From Microcaldota archaeon (GTDB taxonomy: Archaea; Micrarchaeota; Micrarchaeia; Micrarchaeales; Micrarchaeaceae), in assembly GCA_021797895.1 (NCBI GenBank), contig JAJZYW010000002.1, positions 36,343-100,342 on the forward strand: 64,000 nucleotides of DNA. The letters are read 5' to 3'. This document shows positions 35,329-44,154 of this stretch, one piece after another; position 1 is the stretch's first letter; every line of letters begins with the position of its first letter. Made by a program: the position numbers and the translations under genes. The notes beneath the pieces are model-generated. The model did not search any database and was not told the DNA's origin. It saw nothing but the letters and a program-made list of their open reading frames with translations.

Positions 35329-35341
35329 ACTTTTCTTTTTT
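35329..35341 (+). terminator. T-rich archaeal terminator
   Basis: A pyrimidine run, CTTTTCTTTTTTT, nine bases after the stop of the 34.9-kb gene; archaeal transcription ends on such oligo-T tracts without needing a hairpin. Confidence 0.45.
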
Positions 35342-35358
35342 TACCGAATGAACATCAG

Positions 35359-36474
35359 CTACGGACTATCCCCCCTAAAGCGCGAGGTTTCGATTGCCGA
35401 CAAGCACGCAGGATCAGAACCCAGCATGTTCCCGCCGTAGGAAAACGCCCTTGCGCGGCTGCCGCCGCACGAATCCCTGTAGCTGCAGCTGCCGCATGGC
35501 CCGGACAGCCTTCTGTTCCTTATTTCAAGAAGCCTCCTGTCGCCCCTGTATATGCTTGCGAGGCTGGAATCCTTTATGTTGCCGAGAGCCACTGGCAGGA
35601 ATCCGCCAGGGCTGACCGTGCCGTCGTGCGCCACGAATATTATGCCGTCGCCGTCGAGCGTGCCGCGCGGCATTATCGAGCTCCTTCCGGTTGGCGCCCC
35701 GCACCTCAGAATCAGGTCGGAGCGCATTGCCATGTATCTTTCATTGGTCCAGTACAGCCCTTCTTCCTCCCGCTGCGCCGCAACGCGCCTTATGAAAGGT
35801 GCCTCCACCGTGCGAACGATCACGCCGTACTGCGAGGCATCGTAGAGGAGATTGCATGCGCTCTCGTAGTCTTCAGGGCTCATGTCGTACACGCCGCTGC
35901 CCCTCCCCGTGGCTATTAAAAAGAACACTTCCCAGACGCGCACTCCCAGGCTCCTGATGAGCTGGAATATGGCAGGCAGCTCCATCACGTTCTGTCTCAT
36001 AACTGCGGTGTTGACCTGGACGCCAAGCCCTATCCGCAAAGCATACTCTATCGCTTCCATGGTCCTGGCGTACGTTCCCTTCACGCGCCTTATCGAATCG
36101 TGCATATCCGCATTGCTGCTGTCCAGGCTTATCGATATTGAGGAGACCCCGAGCCTCTTGAGCTCGTCCAGCGCCTCGTGGCTTAGGTTCTGCGACACTG
36201 CCGGGGCGACTGCTGACTTCACGCCTTTGCTTGAAGCATATGCAATCAGTGCGCCAAGGTCCTCTCTCATCAGCGGATCGCCCCCTGTAAACACGATTAA
36301 TGGAGGCGGGCTGCCAAAAGACGCTACCTGGTCTATGAGCGCCATGCCAGATTCGGTGTCGAGCTGCCCCTCGGATGGCGAAGTCATGGCATCAGCCCTG
36401 CAGTGGATGCACCGCAACGGGCACGCCTTGGTTGTCTCCCAGAACACAAGCACCGGCTTGCTCTCAAAAGCCAT
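35359..36474 (-). CDS. Radical SAM/SPASM protein, AhbD/NirJ-like
   Basis: 371 residues. The SAM cluster motif is CPLRCIHC (CxxxCxxC, residues 18-25) in FWETTKACPLRCIHCRADA. FTGGDPLMR is the SAM-binding GGE-like segment. A C-terminal SPASM region holds CGAPTGRSS and then CGSCSYRDSCGG, for extra iron-sulfur binding. The whole resembles the TIGR04053-type radical SAM proteins and heme-biosynthesis AhbD/NirJ; which reaction it performs cannot be settled here. No heme genes lie nearby. It follows a CopD-like gene on the same strand by about 40 bp. Confidence 0.83.
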   Translation of the reverse strand: MAFESKPVLVFWETTKACPLRCIHCRADAMTSPSEGQLDTESGMALIDQVASFGSPPPLIVFTGGDPLMREDLGALIAYASSKGVKSAVAPAVSQNLSHEALDELKRLGVSSISISLDSSNADMHDSIRRVKGTYARTMEAIEYALRIGLGVQVNTAVMRQNVMELPAIFQLIRSLGVRVWEVFFLIATGRGSGVYDMSPEDYESACNLLYDASQYGVIVRTVEAPFIRRVAAQREEEGLYWTNERYMAMRSDLILRCGAPTGRSSIMPRGTLDGDGIIFVAHDGTVSPGGFLPVALGNIKDSSLASIYRGDRRLLEIRNRRLSGPCGSCSYRDSCGGSRARAFSYGGNMLGSDPACLSAIETSRFRGDSP

Positions 36475-36517
36475 GTATATACTTGCAAGGCACAGTATTT
36501 ATGTGATGCGAGAAGGG

Positions 36518-37012
36518 CTACATCAGCGTCGCAAGAACTGTTATCAGCAGCATTATAGAGAGGTTGGCGTACGACACCAACGTGCTCTTCTTCCTGACTG
36601 CGGCGAGCTTCTCCAGGTCCCCTTCCTTTCCATACCTGGATATCTGCCTGCCGTAATGCCTACCGGGGCCATAGAGCAAGATAATAAGCACGGCGGTTGA
36701 GATTACCATTGCAACGGTAAGATACAGCCCCGCGCTGCCTGCGGCGGTGCTCGCAGGTATGTACCAGAGCGCATTTATTGCGCCGGTGATTATCAGGGTG
36801 GATAGCAGCATCCAGGTCAGCCTCGCGAACCTCTTCGATATCTTTGCGACAACAACGGTGCGCACTGCCTCGTCCTTTATCGCATCCCTTGAGCCAGGCA
36901 CGAGGACAAGCCACATGAAGAAGGAGCCGCCTATGAACAACATCGCGCTGAAGAGGTGCGCCCAGAGAAAGAAGTACTTCAGCACCAAATATAATACATC
37001 GAATGATGACAC
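36518..37012 (-). CDS. CopD-like four-helix membrane protein
   Basis: 164 residues with four hydrophobic helices: 8-38 (YFFLWAHLFSAMLFIGGSFF), 66-86, 92-113 and 141-164. The pattern of His20 in the first helix and FIGGSFFMW is like the CopD/DUF2269 integral membrane group, in which His residues may bind heme or copper. Between helices lies a basic cytosolic loop (YGPGRHYGRQISRYGK). The start is GTG at 37012. It probably shares a transcript with the radical SAM gene downstream. Function is inferred weakly. Confidence 0.65.
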   Translation of the reverse strand: MSSFDVLYLVLKYFFLWAHLFSAMLFIGGSFFMWLVLVPGSRDAIKDEAVRTVVVAKISKRFARLTWMLLSTLIITGAINALWYIPASTAAGSAGLYLTVAMVISTAVLIILLYGPGRHYGRQISRYGKEGDLEKLAAVRKKSTLVSYANLSIMLLITVLATLM

Positions 37013-37082
37013 GGGCTACACCTTTTCTTTTGCTACAGGAATCATTTCTAAAGCTTAAATACTTTCACGCCGCAATACCATC

Positions 37083-37949
37083 ATGTATCCCCCTGAATTT
37101 GAATACTTTGCGCCGAACAGCATCGAAGATGCTGTCGAAGCGCTCTCCAACGAGGATGCAAAAGTACTTGCTGGAGGTCAGAGCCTTCTGCCGCTGCTTA
37201 AATCCAGGTTTGCCACGTTCGGAAAGCTCGTAGACATATCAAGGATAACAGGGCTTGACTATGTCAAGATTGAAGAAGAATCGATACGCATAGGCCCGAT
37301 GGCTACGATAGCATCTCTTGAATCTAACGGCGATATACAGAGGCTTCAGCCGCTTATATCTGAAGCAGCATCGCAAATCGCGGATCCGCTTGTAAGGAAC
37401 ATGGGCACAATAGGCGGAAACGTATCGCACTCCGACCCTGCGAACGACATGCCGCCCGTGATGCTTGCACTAAACGCAAAGTTCACTGCAATAAGCAAGT
37501 CTGGAGAGCGCAGCATAGATGCAGAAAAGTTTTTCGTTGACTCATTCCAGACTGCGCTGGAGCATGGCGAAATCCTGAAAGAGATAGAGGTGCCTGTCAG
37601 GAGGGCAGGACAGGGCTATTCTTACATGAAGCTCAAGAAGGGCTCTGCAGATTTCTCTGTTGCCGCCGTTGCGTGCGCACTGGACGTATCCGGAAAAACA
37701 ATAAAACGGGCCAGAATAGCGCTCGCATCTGTGTCTTCTAAAGCAGAGATTGCCAATGATGCATGCAGACATATTGAAGGCAAAGAGTTTTCAGAAAGCC
37801 TTGCAGAGGAGGCAGGAGCGATAGCTGCCAAAAACGCGGATCCGCGATCCGATTCGTATGGCAGCGAGGAATACAAGCGCAGGGCGCTAGGCATGCTCGT
37901 AAAGGATTCAATAATAAAGGCGTACATCAGAGGGAGTGGTTCTATATGA
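37083..37949 (+). CDS. Molybdenum hydroxylase FAD subunit (CoxM family)
   Basis: 288 residues. The FAD-binding fold of the xanthine-oxidase family is shown by VLAGGQSLLPLLKSRF, ADPLVRNMGTIGGNVSHSDPANDMP and GYSYMKLKKGSADFSV. It passes electrons from the iron-sulfur subunit to an acceptor. A TATA-like GCTTAAATAC at 37053-37062 lies about 25 bases before the ATG, which indicates a leaderless message. It overlaps the iron-sulfur gene by four bases, so M, S and L subunits form one operon. Confidence 0.92.
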   Translation: MYPPEFEYFAPNSIEDAVEALSNEDAKVLAGGQSLLPLLKSRFATFGKLVDISRITGLDYVKIEEESIRIGPMATIASLESNGDIQRLQPLISEAASQIADPLVRNMGTIGGNVSHSDPANDMPPVMLALNAKFTAISKSGERSIDAEKFFVDSFQTALEHGEILKEIEVPVRRAGQGYSYMKLKKGSADFSVAAVACALDVSGKTIKRARIALASVSSKAEIANDACRHIEGKEFSESLAEEAGAIAAKNADPRSDSYGSEEYKRRALGMLVKDSIIKAYIRGSGSI

Positions 37950-38449
37950 AAAGGATAACAGTGAAAATGGAGGTGAACGGCAAGGAGGTGGAGAGGGAGA
38001 TAGATCCCCGCATGCTGCTAGCCACATTCGTCAGGGATGAGCTTAAGCTTACCGGCACGCACATTGGCTGCGATACTACCAACTGCGGTGCATGCACTCT
38101 GCTTCTTGACGGGAAGGCTGTCAAATCCTGTACGGTTCTTGCGGCGAGCGCCTCGGGCAAGAAGGTTATAACGATAGAGGGCATATCCAAGAACGGAACG
38201 ATGCATCCTATACAGAAGGCTTTCGTGGAGAAGCATGGGCTTCAGTGCGGCTTCTGCACGCCAGGCATGATAATGACATCATACTGGCTGCTCGGCAAGG
38301 GAAAGAAGCTTTCACGCGAGGAAATAAGGAAGTACCTGTCCGGAAACCTTTGCAGGTGCACCGGTTATCAGGGAATAGTAGATTCCGTCGAATACGCTGC
38401 AGAGCTTATGGAGAGCGAGAAGGCCAAGGAAAAGGCAAGGAACAGGTGA
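37946..38449 (+). CDS. Molybdenum hydroxylase [2Fe-2S] subunit (CoxS family)
   Basis: 167 residues with two clusters. The N-terminal plant-type ferredoxin site is HIGCDTTNCGACTLLLDG with a fourth Cys in VKSCTVL. The C-terminal helical domain has LQCGFCTPGMIMT and LSGNLCRCTGYQGI. These features are complete and normal. The small subunit links the molybdenum site to FAD. It overlaps coxM by four bases. Confidence 0.95.
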   Translation: MKRITVKMEVNGKEVEREIDPRMLLATFVRDELKLTGTHIGCDTTNCGACTLLLDGKAVKSCTVLAASASGKKVITIEGISKNGTMHPIQKAFVEKHGLQCGFCTPGMIMTSYWLLGKGKKLSREEIRKYLSGNLCRCTGYQGIVDSVEYAAELMESEKAKEKARNR

Positions 38450-38477
38450 TTGTCTGGAGAGGGAGGAGGCTTTTGTA

Positions 38478-40472
38478 TTGGGAAAAGGTCAGTACGTAGA
38501 CGACATAATGCTGCCGAACATGCTTTACATGGGCGTTGTGAGGAGCACTTACGCAAGGGCCAAGCTGATCAAGGTTAGCGGCAAGGATATAATAGACGGG
38601 AACGAGCTCAAGGCGCTCAGGGCATCGGTAGGCGAGGGTGCTGCAACGGCGTCAAACCTGGATCTTATGGAGCCCATACTTGCAAGAGATATGGTGTACT
38701 ACGTAGGGCAGCCAGTCGCTGCGGTGTTTTCCGGCGACAGGTATTCGGCGGAAGACAGGATAGCTGATGTCGAGGTGGAGTACGAGCCGCTGAAAGCTTT
38801 CAACACCGTTAAAGCTGCAATGGAAGGGAAGCCGATACATCCGGGTACAAGCTCGAATGTCCTTCGCGAGACAGTTGTTGGCAACGCTTTCGATGATCCA
38901 AAAGCTGATGTAGTAGTTGAGGACGAGCTGACAAACGAGAGGATAATGCCGAATCCGATAGAAACGCGCGGCATAATAGCTGACTATGATGGAAAAAGGC
39001 TTACAATATACATATCGACACAGTCGGTGCACAGCATAAAGAGGGGCATATGCAGCAGCCTGAAGCTGAATCCTGACGACGTGCACGTAATTCAAGCTGA
39101 TACAGGCGGAGGATTCGGCTCCAAGGGAGGGCTCTATCCAGAATATGTTATAGCGGCTTATGCTGCTATGAAGTTCAAACGCCCTGTGAAGTGGATTGAG
39201 ACTAGAAGAGAACACCTTCTTGCAACAAACGCCGGGAGAGGGGTGCACGGCAGGATGAAGCTCTTCGCGGACAGGTCTGGAAAGCTCCTTGCGCTCAGGG
39301 GCGAGATAACAGTAGATTCCGGGGCTTTCGGAGGAGGGATGGCGGAGTTTACCGCATCATACATAGCAATGCAGGTAACCGGGCCTTACATGATAGAGAA
39401 GGCGAGCATAACCGCCAGGTCTGTGATGACGAACAAGCCGGTGCAGGGCCCGTACAGAGGAGCTGGAAGGCCTGAAGCCGCATTCATGATGGAGCGCATG
39501 ATGGACATGCTCGCTGACAGGCTGAAGATTGATCCAGTCAAGCTGAGGCTTCTTAACATGTCGGACAAGCCGTTCAAGTCGCCCCTTGGCCTTGAGATAG
39601 ATGCGGCAAAACCTTTCTTCGAAAAGGCGGTGCAGGAGCTAGACTACGAGCGCCTCAAGGGCGACAAGGCGGGCATAGGATTCTTCGTTCTGGTGCCAGC
39701 GCTAGCTCCTGGAGAGACTGCGCGCATACGGATAAACAGCGGCAAGGTTGACGTCTGGCTCGGAGGAAACGCGCACGGGCAGGGGCACGAGGTCTTTGTA
39801 AGGAAGCTTATACGCGAGGAGCTTGGCATACCTGAGGAGCTGGTTACTCTGAACAAGGGAGATACGGACATGCTGCAGTCGGGCATAGGCTCGTGGGGCA
39901 GCAGGTCGGCGATAGCAGGAGGCGCAGCAGTGGTAAGCGCCGCGCGGAAGCTTAAGAAGGATTTCGAGGCGAAGCACGGGAAGTTTTCGACAACTGAACT
40001 GCTCAACGGAACATACGATTCATTCGTGTTCGAGAAGCAGGAGGGGCAGCTGAATTCGTTCGGAGCCAACATAGCGACAGCCTCGATAGACAGGTATGGG
40101 GTTGTAAAGGTCAGGGAGTGCATTGCATACTACGACCTTGGGAGGATGCTCAACCCGCCAATGGTAAGGGGCCAGATAATTGGGGGCATGGCTCAGGGCA
40201 TAGGGCAGACGCTTTACGAGGAATTGGTGCACAGCGACGACGGGCAGCTCCTTACCGCAAGCATATCAGATGCGGGTGTGCCAATTGCAGAAAACATGCC
40301 AGAGTTCATCGTTAAGGTTGCGGAAAACGGCTCACGCCTGCCGCACGGCGCAAAGGGTTTGGGAGAAGCTCCCACCATAGGTGTTCCTCTTGCGCTTTGC
40401 AGGGCGATAGAGCTGGTATCCGGGAAAAGGATAAGGTTGACTCCTGTGAAACAGGAGTATCTATCCGATTAG
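38478..40472 (+). CDS. Molybdenum hydroxylase large subunit, aldehyde-oxidase type
   Basis: 664 residues, shorter than the usual 750-800. It holds the molybdopterin-cytosine-dinucleotide cofactor. Conserved parts are GKGQYVDDIMLPNMLY at the start, QADTGGGFGSKGG, VQGPYRGAGRPEA, NAHGQGHEV and the C-terminal HGAKGLGEAP with the catalytic Glu. The active-site loop has YRGAGRPEA and not the AYRCSFR loop of CO dehydrogenase, so aldehydes (for example glyceraldehyde, as in Sulfolobus and Thermoplasma) are likelier substrates than CO. Much of the missing length lies between LKGDK and GIGFF. The start is TTG at 38478 with GGAGG eight bases upstream; no better start exists. Confidence 0.88.
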   Translation: MGKGQYVDDIMLPNMLYMGVVRSTYARAKLIKVSGKDIIDGNELKALRASVGEGAATASNLDLMEPILARDMVYYVGQPVAAVFSGDRYSAEDRIADVEVEYEPLKAFNTVKAAMEGKPIHPGTSSNVLRETVVGNAFDDPKADVVVEDELTNERIMPNPIETRGIIADYDGKRLTIYISTQSVHSIKRGICSSLKLNPDDVHVIQADTGGGFGSKGGLYPEYVIAAYAAMKFKRPVKWIETRREHLLATNAGRGVHGRMKLFADRSGKLLALRGEITVDSGAFGGGMAEFTASYIAMQVTGPYMIEKASITARSVMTNKPVQGPYRGAGRPEAAFMMERMMDMLADRLKIDPVKLRLLNMSDKPFKSPLGLEIDAAKPFFEKAVQELDYERLKGDKAGIGFFVLVPALAPGETARIRINSGKVDVWLGGNAHGQGHEVFVRKLIREELGIPEELVTLNKGDTDMLQSGIGSWGSRSAIAGGAAVVSAARKLKKDFEAKHGKFSTTELLNGTYDSFVFEKQEGQLNSFGANIATASIDRYGVVKVRECIAYYDLGRMLNPPMVRGQIIGGMAQGIGQTLYEELVHSDDGQLLTASISDAGVPIAENMPEFIVKVAENGSRLPHGAKGLGEAPTIGVPLALCRAIELVSGKRIRLTPVKQEYLSD

Positions 40473-40489
40473 CTGCTTGGCATTTTGCT

Positions 40490-40930
40490 TCAGTCCTGCT
40501 CGCAGGCTTTCTTGAAAGCGGCAACCAGGTCATTCACATATTTGTCTGAGGCGCGCTGCAGCATCCTTGAGCCCACAGTCGCTGCCAGTCCTCCTATGTT
40601 TATCGAAACACTCCATTTGACCTTTGTAGATTCTCCTGCTTCTTCCAGCGAGAAGAGCGCATCGAAATTCATCGAGCTTCCAGCTCCGGATCCCTTACCA
40701 AACATCCTGAGCTCCTTTCCTGGCGATTTCTCCTCAACGCCTATCTCTGTGTTGAACTTTCCTTTGATGAAAGACATCCCTACCTCTACATCAGCCCTGA
40801 TTTTACCGTCCTGCGCCTTCTCGTATTTCAAGACTCCGGGTATTGATTTAGCCAGAGATTCTATGTCCTTAAGTTTTGCATAGACTGCAGCGGCGCCGGA
40901 ATTGACATCGAATTCGCCCGACATTTCCAT
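40490..40930 (-). CDS. coxG: CoxG-family SRPBCC protein
   Basis: 146 residues with the SRPBCC lipid/ligand-binding pattern. The start MEMSGEFDVNSGAAAVYAKL leads to SLAKSIPGVLKYEK; the end GSRMLQRASDKYVNDLVAAF is the long C-terminal helix. CoxG in carboxydotrophs attaches the hydroxylase to the membrane; here its place facing the coxM-S-L operon implies a similar helper role. It is a convergent neighbour 17 bases from the large-subunit stop. Confidence 0.88.
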   Translation of the reverse strand: MEMSGEFDVNSGAAAVYAKLKDIESLAKSIPGVLKYEKAQDGKIRADVEVGMSFIKGKFNTEIGVEEKSPGKELRMFGKGSGAGSSMNFDALFSLEEAGESTKVKWSVSINIGGLAATVGSRMLQRASDKYVNDLVAAFKKACEQD

Positions 40931-40962
40931 CCTATCACATGCATGTTTGAAACTGAAAATAA

Positions 40963-41616
40963 TTAAAGCCTGGCTATCCTTATGTCTTCGGTTCCAAGCC
41001 TTTTCCCATTGTAATCAAGCACGACATAGCCCATTGAATCCTTCCTTCCATAAAGTATCTTCCTGCTATGGAGAGTGCCGCAAACTACCCCATTCCCCAA
41101 TACGCCAAGGTAATGCAGATGCCCTATGAAAAGTATCGTATCGCTGCTTAGCCTAAACCTTCGCCTTACGAGCCACAGCAGCAGGGCTGGCATTAGCTTT
41201 CTGCTGAGCTTTACAGCAACCTTTCCCGCATAGTAACCCATCTTTTCCTTGAGAAATGAGTCTTCCAGATTGCCGTGGAAGAATAACATGTTGCCGGTCC
41301 TGTATGTTATAGGGTCTTTGTTTGCTACGCCTAGCTCTTTAATGAAAGTTGCAAGTTCGGAGTTTATGCTGTAGTCTGGGTTTCTGCCATCGTTATCCCC
41401 GAGGAGTATGACGCTTTTTGAAAGTGGAAATAACTTCCTGTATGAGCGTACAAACTCCTTGTAAAGGTCAATAACTTTTCTCCCGCTCCCGGAATTGTCT
41501 ATTACGTCCCCAAGCAGCACCACAGTATCTGGCTTCTCCCTTTTTATTATATTAGGAAGCAGTTCGCTCCGTGGGGTAGGGTAGTGCAGATCGCTGACCA
41601 CCAGGATTTTAGGCAT
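40963..41616 (-). CDS. Calcineurin-like metallophosphoesterase
   Basis: 217 residues. All metal motifs are present in order: VVSDLHYP, LLGDVIDN, LLGDNDGR, FFHGN and GHLHYLG. A basic helical insert (AVKLSRKLMPALLLWLVRRRF) between the fourth and fifth motifs could touch membrane or nucleic acid. It is probably an MJ0936-like or UDP-sugar/nucleotide phosphoesterase; the substrate is unknown. It precedes coxG on the same strand by about 30 bases, yet a functional link is doubtful. Confidence 0.85.
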   Translation of the reverse strand: MPKILVVSDLHYPTPRSELLPNIIKREKPDTVVLLGDVIDNSGSGRKVIDLYKEFVRSYRKLFPLSKSVILLGDNDGRNPDYSINSELATFIKELGVANKDPITYRTGNMLFFHGNLEDSFLKEKMGYYAGKVAVKLSRKLMPALLLWLVRRRFRLSSDTILFIGHLHYLGVLGNGVVCGTLHSRKILYGRKDSMGYVVLDYNGKRLGTEDIRIARL

Positions 41617-41658
41617 GCTTCAGAAATGCTCAGAAGTATAAAAAATGTTTTGTTTTAG

Positions 41659-43341
41659 TCAACTGTTGAACTGAGCAACTGTCTCTATCCTTGCGCCCTG
41701 GCTCTGCAGGCCGTAGCTCTTGACCTTGTCTATGTCAACGCCTGCCTTTCTTGCTAGGCGCTCCACCAGGTGCATCATCGCCCAGCCGCCCAGGGCTATT
41801 GTGGAGGATATGCCTAACTTCACAACTGGATTGCCCTTGCTCTCCCGCTTAGCGTTGCGCAGCGCCATCTTGTACAGGTGCCTGTAGCTTGCGTAATACA
41901 TCGCGAACTGCGATTCGGTGAGCATGCCGGAGTTAAATCCCCTGCTCTTTATCAGTCCTAGAGGGACGTTCTGCATTGGAGTAACTGTGAACTCCAGCGG
42001 CCTTCCATCGATGTATGAGTTGCTCATCTTGTTTATCAGAGCGACCGTATCCCAGTTGTCTTCAGGTGTCTCGTCCCTCTGCCCTGCCTGTATTGTGAAC
42101 GCAGGCCTCCAGTAATATTTGTTCATGTTTCTGGTCCCGCGCCATACAATCTCGCTCCAGCTGCCGTCCGGACCCACATGCAGCGGCAGCGTCTTGTTAG
42201 GCATGTGCTTGCTCGCAAGCTCGTCGCTTCCAGTCTCGACGCCTACCTGGACCCCTATCCAGTTGTTCGGCCCAGCCTTCATTATGCTTGAAAGCTTCTC
42301 CATCAGCTCTGGGTATGCAGCTGCAGGCGATATCCTTGCATGCGTGGGATTTGTGCGCCTTATCCCTGGGACCGACATCACTGTAGTTACCAGGTCGACG
42401 AGTGCATCAACGTTAGGCTCGAACTTCGGCGATGTGTGCCTAAAGCCGAAAAATTCGTCAGTATGAAGCCATGCGTTGTCAAATCCCCCCTGCCTGTTTA
42501 CCTCTATCTCCTTCCTTATCATTTCATCCGTATAGTATCTCAGCGGACGCAGCGTGACCTCGCAGAAATCGCAGCCTATCCCGCAGCCCCTCATTATTTC
42601 CACCATGCCTGAATGTGCCGGACCCTGTATGAGAGGAATCTTGTCCAGAGGGACATACGTGCCAATCTTGCTGTTCTTAGAGATGAATTTGGGATTCTTG
42701 ACATAGTTCCTGTGGAAATCGTCATCCATCGTTACGAAGCCCTGGAAGAACTCGTTCGCGTCTATGCTGTCTGAGCTTATCTGCTCGAACAGGTCGTTGA
42801 TTACATCCTCCGATTCACCCTGGAAGGCATAGTCTATGTTTGATATCTCAAGCTCTTCAGGATGAATGGTGAACTCCCAGACCCCCGGACCGCCTACAAC
42901 GAGCTTAGCTTTCTTCCCCCTCCTTGCAGCGTTGATTTTTGCCATTAGTGAGCGCCATTCCATCGTCACCCATGCGCCCTTGTCTGCGCCCATTAGCGCG
43001 AAGTAGGACATGGTAAGCGGGCCAAGCCCAAGCGGGTCCATCGTATTTACTGCTATTATTTCTGTGTCGTCTTTTATCAAACTGGAGAGATAATCCTCAT
43101 GGGCGACAACTACATCTTCACGCGTATGCTTCTGCAGCAGCGCTGCTTCTAGCTTCCTCAACGAGTAGGTCGTTATTGTTGACCTGCCCTCCGAATCTGC
43201 CGCGTATAGAGGCCCCTTGAGGAAATGGTATACAGAGCCCGGCATGACGTGCACCGGCGCGCTCGGAAGGAATTCTAGAAGCGGGAAATTCCTGTAAGCC
43301 GCGCTCAGACTTGAATCGGATACCAATACATATTTAGCCAT
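41659..43341 (-). CDS. B12-binding-like/radical SAM protein, unknown
   Basis: 560 residues. Residues about 90-190 have the alpha-beta arrangement of a cobalamin-binding domain (DTEIIAVNTMDPLGLGPLT, AKLVVGGPGVWEF) but I see no DxHxxG motif. The radical SAM part follows with MRGCGIGCDFCEVT giving the CxxxCxxC cluster, then WLHTDEFFGF, VGVETGSDELASKH and a long C-terminal helical region. It resembles the archaeal MJ0865-type family of unknown function. It begins at ATG 43341 and stands alone, divergent from the dCTP deaminase gene. Confidence 0.78.
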   Translation of the reverse strand: MAKYVLVSDSSLSAAYRNFPLLEFLPSAPVHVMPGSVYHFLKGPLYAADSEGRSTITTYSLRKLEAALLQKHTREDVVVAHEDYLSSLIKDDTEIIAVNTMDPLGLGPLTMSYFALMGADKGAWVTMEWRSLMAKINAARRGKKAKLVVGGPGVWEFTIHPEELEISNIDYAFQGESEDVINDLFEQISSDSIDANEFFQGFVTMDDDFHRNYVKNPKFISKNSKIGTYVPLDKIPLIQGPAHSGMVEIMRGCGIGCDFCEVTLRPLRYYTDEMIRKEIEVNRQGGFDNAWLHTDEFFGFRHTSPKFEPNVDALVDLVTTVMSVPGIRRTNPTHARISPAAAYPELMEKLSSIMKAGPNNWIGVQVGVETGSDELASKHMPNKTLPLHVGPDGSWSEIVWRGTRNMNKYYWRPAFTIQAGQRDETPEDNWDTVALINKMSNSYIDGRPLEFTVTPMQNVPLGLIKSRGFNSGMLTESQFAMYYASYRHLYKMALRNAKRESKGNPVVKLGISSTIALGGWAMMHLVERLARKAGVDIDKVKSYGLQSQGARIETVAQFNS

Positions 43342-43479
43342 TGTATCGCTGTGAAATACAATATAATTAGTACGATATAAATTCGGTTCTCAATCCTTTT
43401 AAAATTTGCGTTTTAATAAGTATAAATAGGTAAATTTGTTGCACCGCAAACGCGCGGAGCCCGTAGTGATTCCATATCA

Positions 43480-43992
43480 GTGATAACAGGGAGCGGGATA
43501 AAGAGGCTAATGAAGGATGGGCAATTGGTGATAAGCCCGTTCAGCCAGTCGCAGATAGGGGCAGGTTCGATAGATCTTCATTTAGGGAAGGAGTTCAGGG
43601 TTTTCAAGCCAAGCAATAACACGATAGAGGTTGGAGACTCGCCTGATTACAAGAGCATAAGCAGGCTGGTGAAGCTCAAAAAGGGCGGCGAGATTGCGAT
43701 AGAGCCGGGAGAATTCCTTAACGGGATAACGGAGGAGAGGATAAAGCTTCCTGCAGGATATTCAGGGAGAATAGAGGGAAGGTCGAGATTCGCGAGGATA
43801 GGCCTCCTTGTGCATGTGAGCAGCGGCTTCGTCCAGCCTGGCACAGATGGAAAGATAGTCCTGGAGATAGTAAACCTCTCGCCATTCAGGATGAAGCTAA
43901 AATGCGGAACGCAGATATGCCAGCTGATAATAGAAGAAGCGAAGGGCGGAGACACTTACAAGGGCAGGTATTACGGCCAGAAGAACCCGTGA
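43480..43992 (+). CDS. dcd: dCTP deaminase / dUTPase-family enzyme
   Basis: 170 residues. The trimeric Dcd fold is shown by GAGSIDLHLGKEFRVF, the active-site stretch EGRSRFARIGLLVHVSSGFV (catalytic Glu nearby) and GKIVLEIVNLSP. It converts dCTP to dUTP or, if bifunctional, to dUMP. The length is slightly less than bacterial Dcd. The start is GTG at 43480, which matches the family start MI..., preceded by a TATA-like AGTATAAATAGG at 43419-43430. Confidence 0.9.
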   Translation: MITGSGIKRLMKDGQLVISPFSQSQIGAGSIDLHLGKEFRVFKPSNNTIEVGDSPDYKSISRLVKLKKGGEIAIEPGEFLNGITEERIKLPAGYSGRIEGRSRFARIGLLVHVSSGFVQPGTDGKIVLEIVNLSPFRMKLKCGTQICQLIIEEAKGGDTYKGRYYGQKNP

Positions 43993-44029
43993 TTGCTCGG
44001 TTTATATGATGGGATTTTTGAAAGAAAAA

Positions 44030-44101
44030 TGGGCCCGAGGAGAATTGAACTCCTGGTCTCCCGCGTGTGAAGCGGACGTCTTGCCACTCGACTACGAGCC
44101 C
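44030..44101 (-). tRNA. tRNA-Val (CAC)
   Basis: On the minus strand the acceptor stem GGGCTCG pairs with CGGGCCC, the anticodon stem TCCGC pairs with GCGGG, and the loop TTCACAC gives anticodon CAC. The T arm is AGGAG-TTCAATT-CTCCT. Discriminator A; no CCA encoded and no intron. Confidence 0.93.
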
Positions 44102-44154
44102 AAAAGCAGCGCTTTAATATATGCTACAGAATCATATTTATTTGTAGTGATTGG

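Noticed and set aside
37083-40472. True CO dehydrogenase
   Set aside because: The large subunit lacks the AYRCSFR active-site loop; it has the YRGAGRPEA form of aldehyde-oxidising relatives.
40490-41616. CoxG and the phosphoesterase as one functional unit
   Set aside because: They share strand and are close, but nothing links phosphoesterase activity with molybdenum hydroxylases; adjacency alone is weak.
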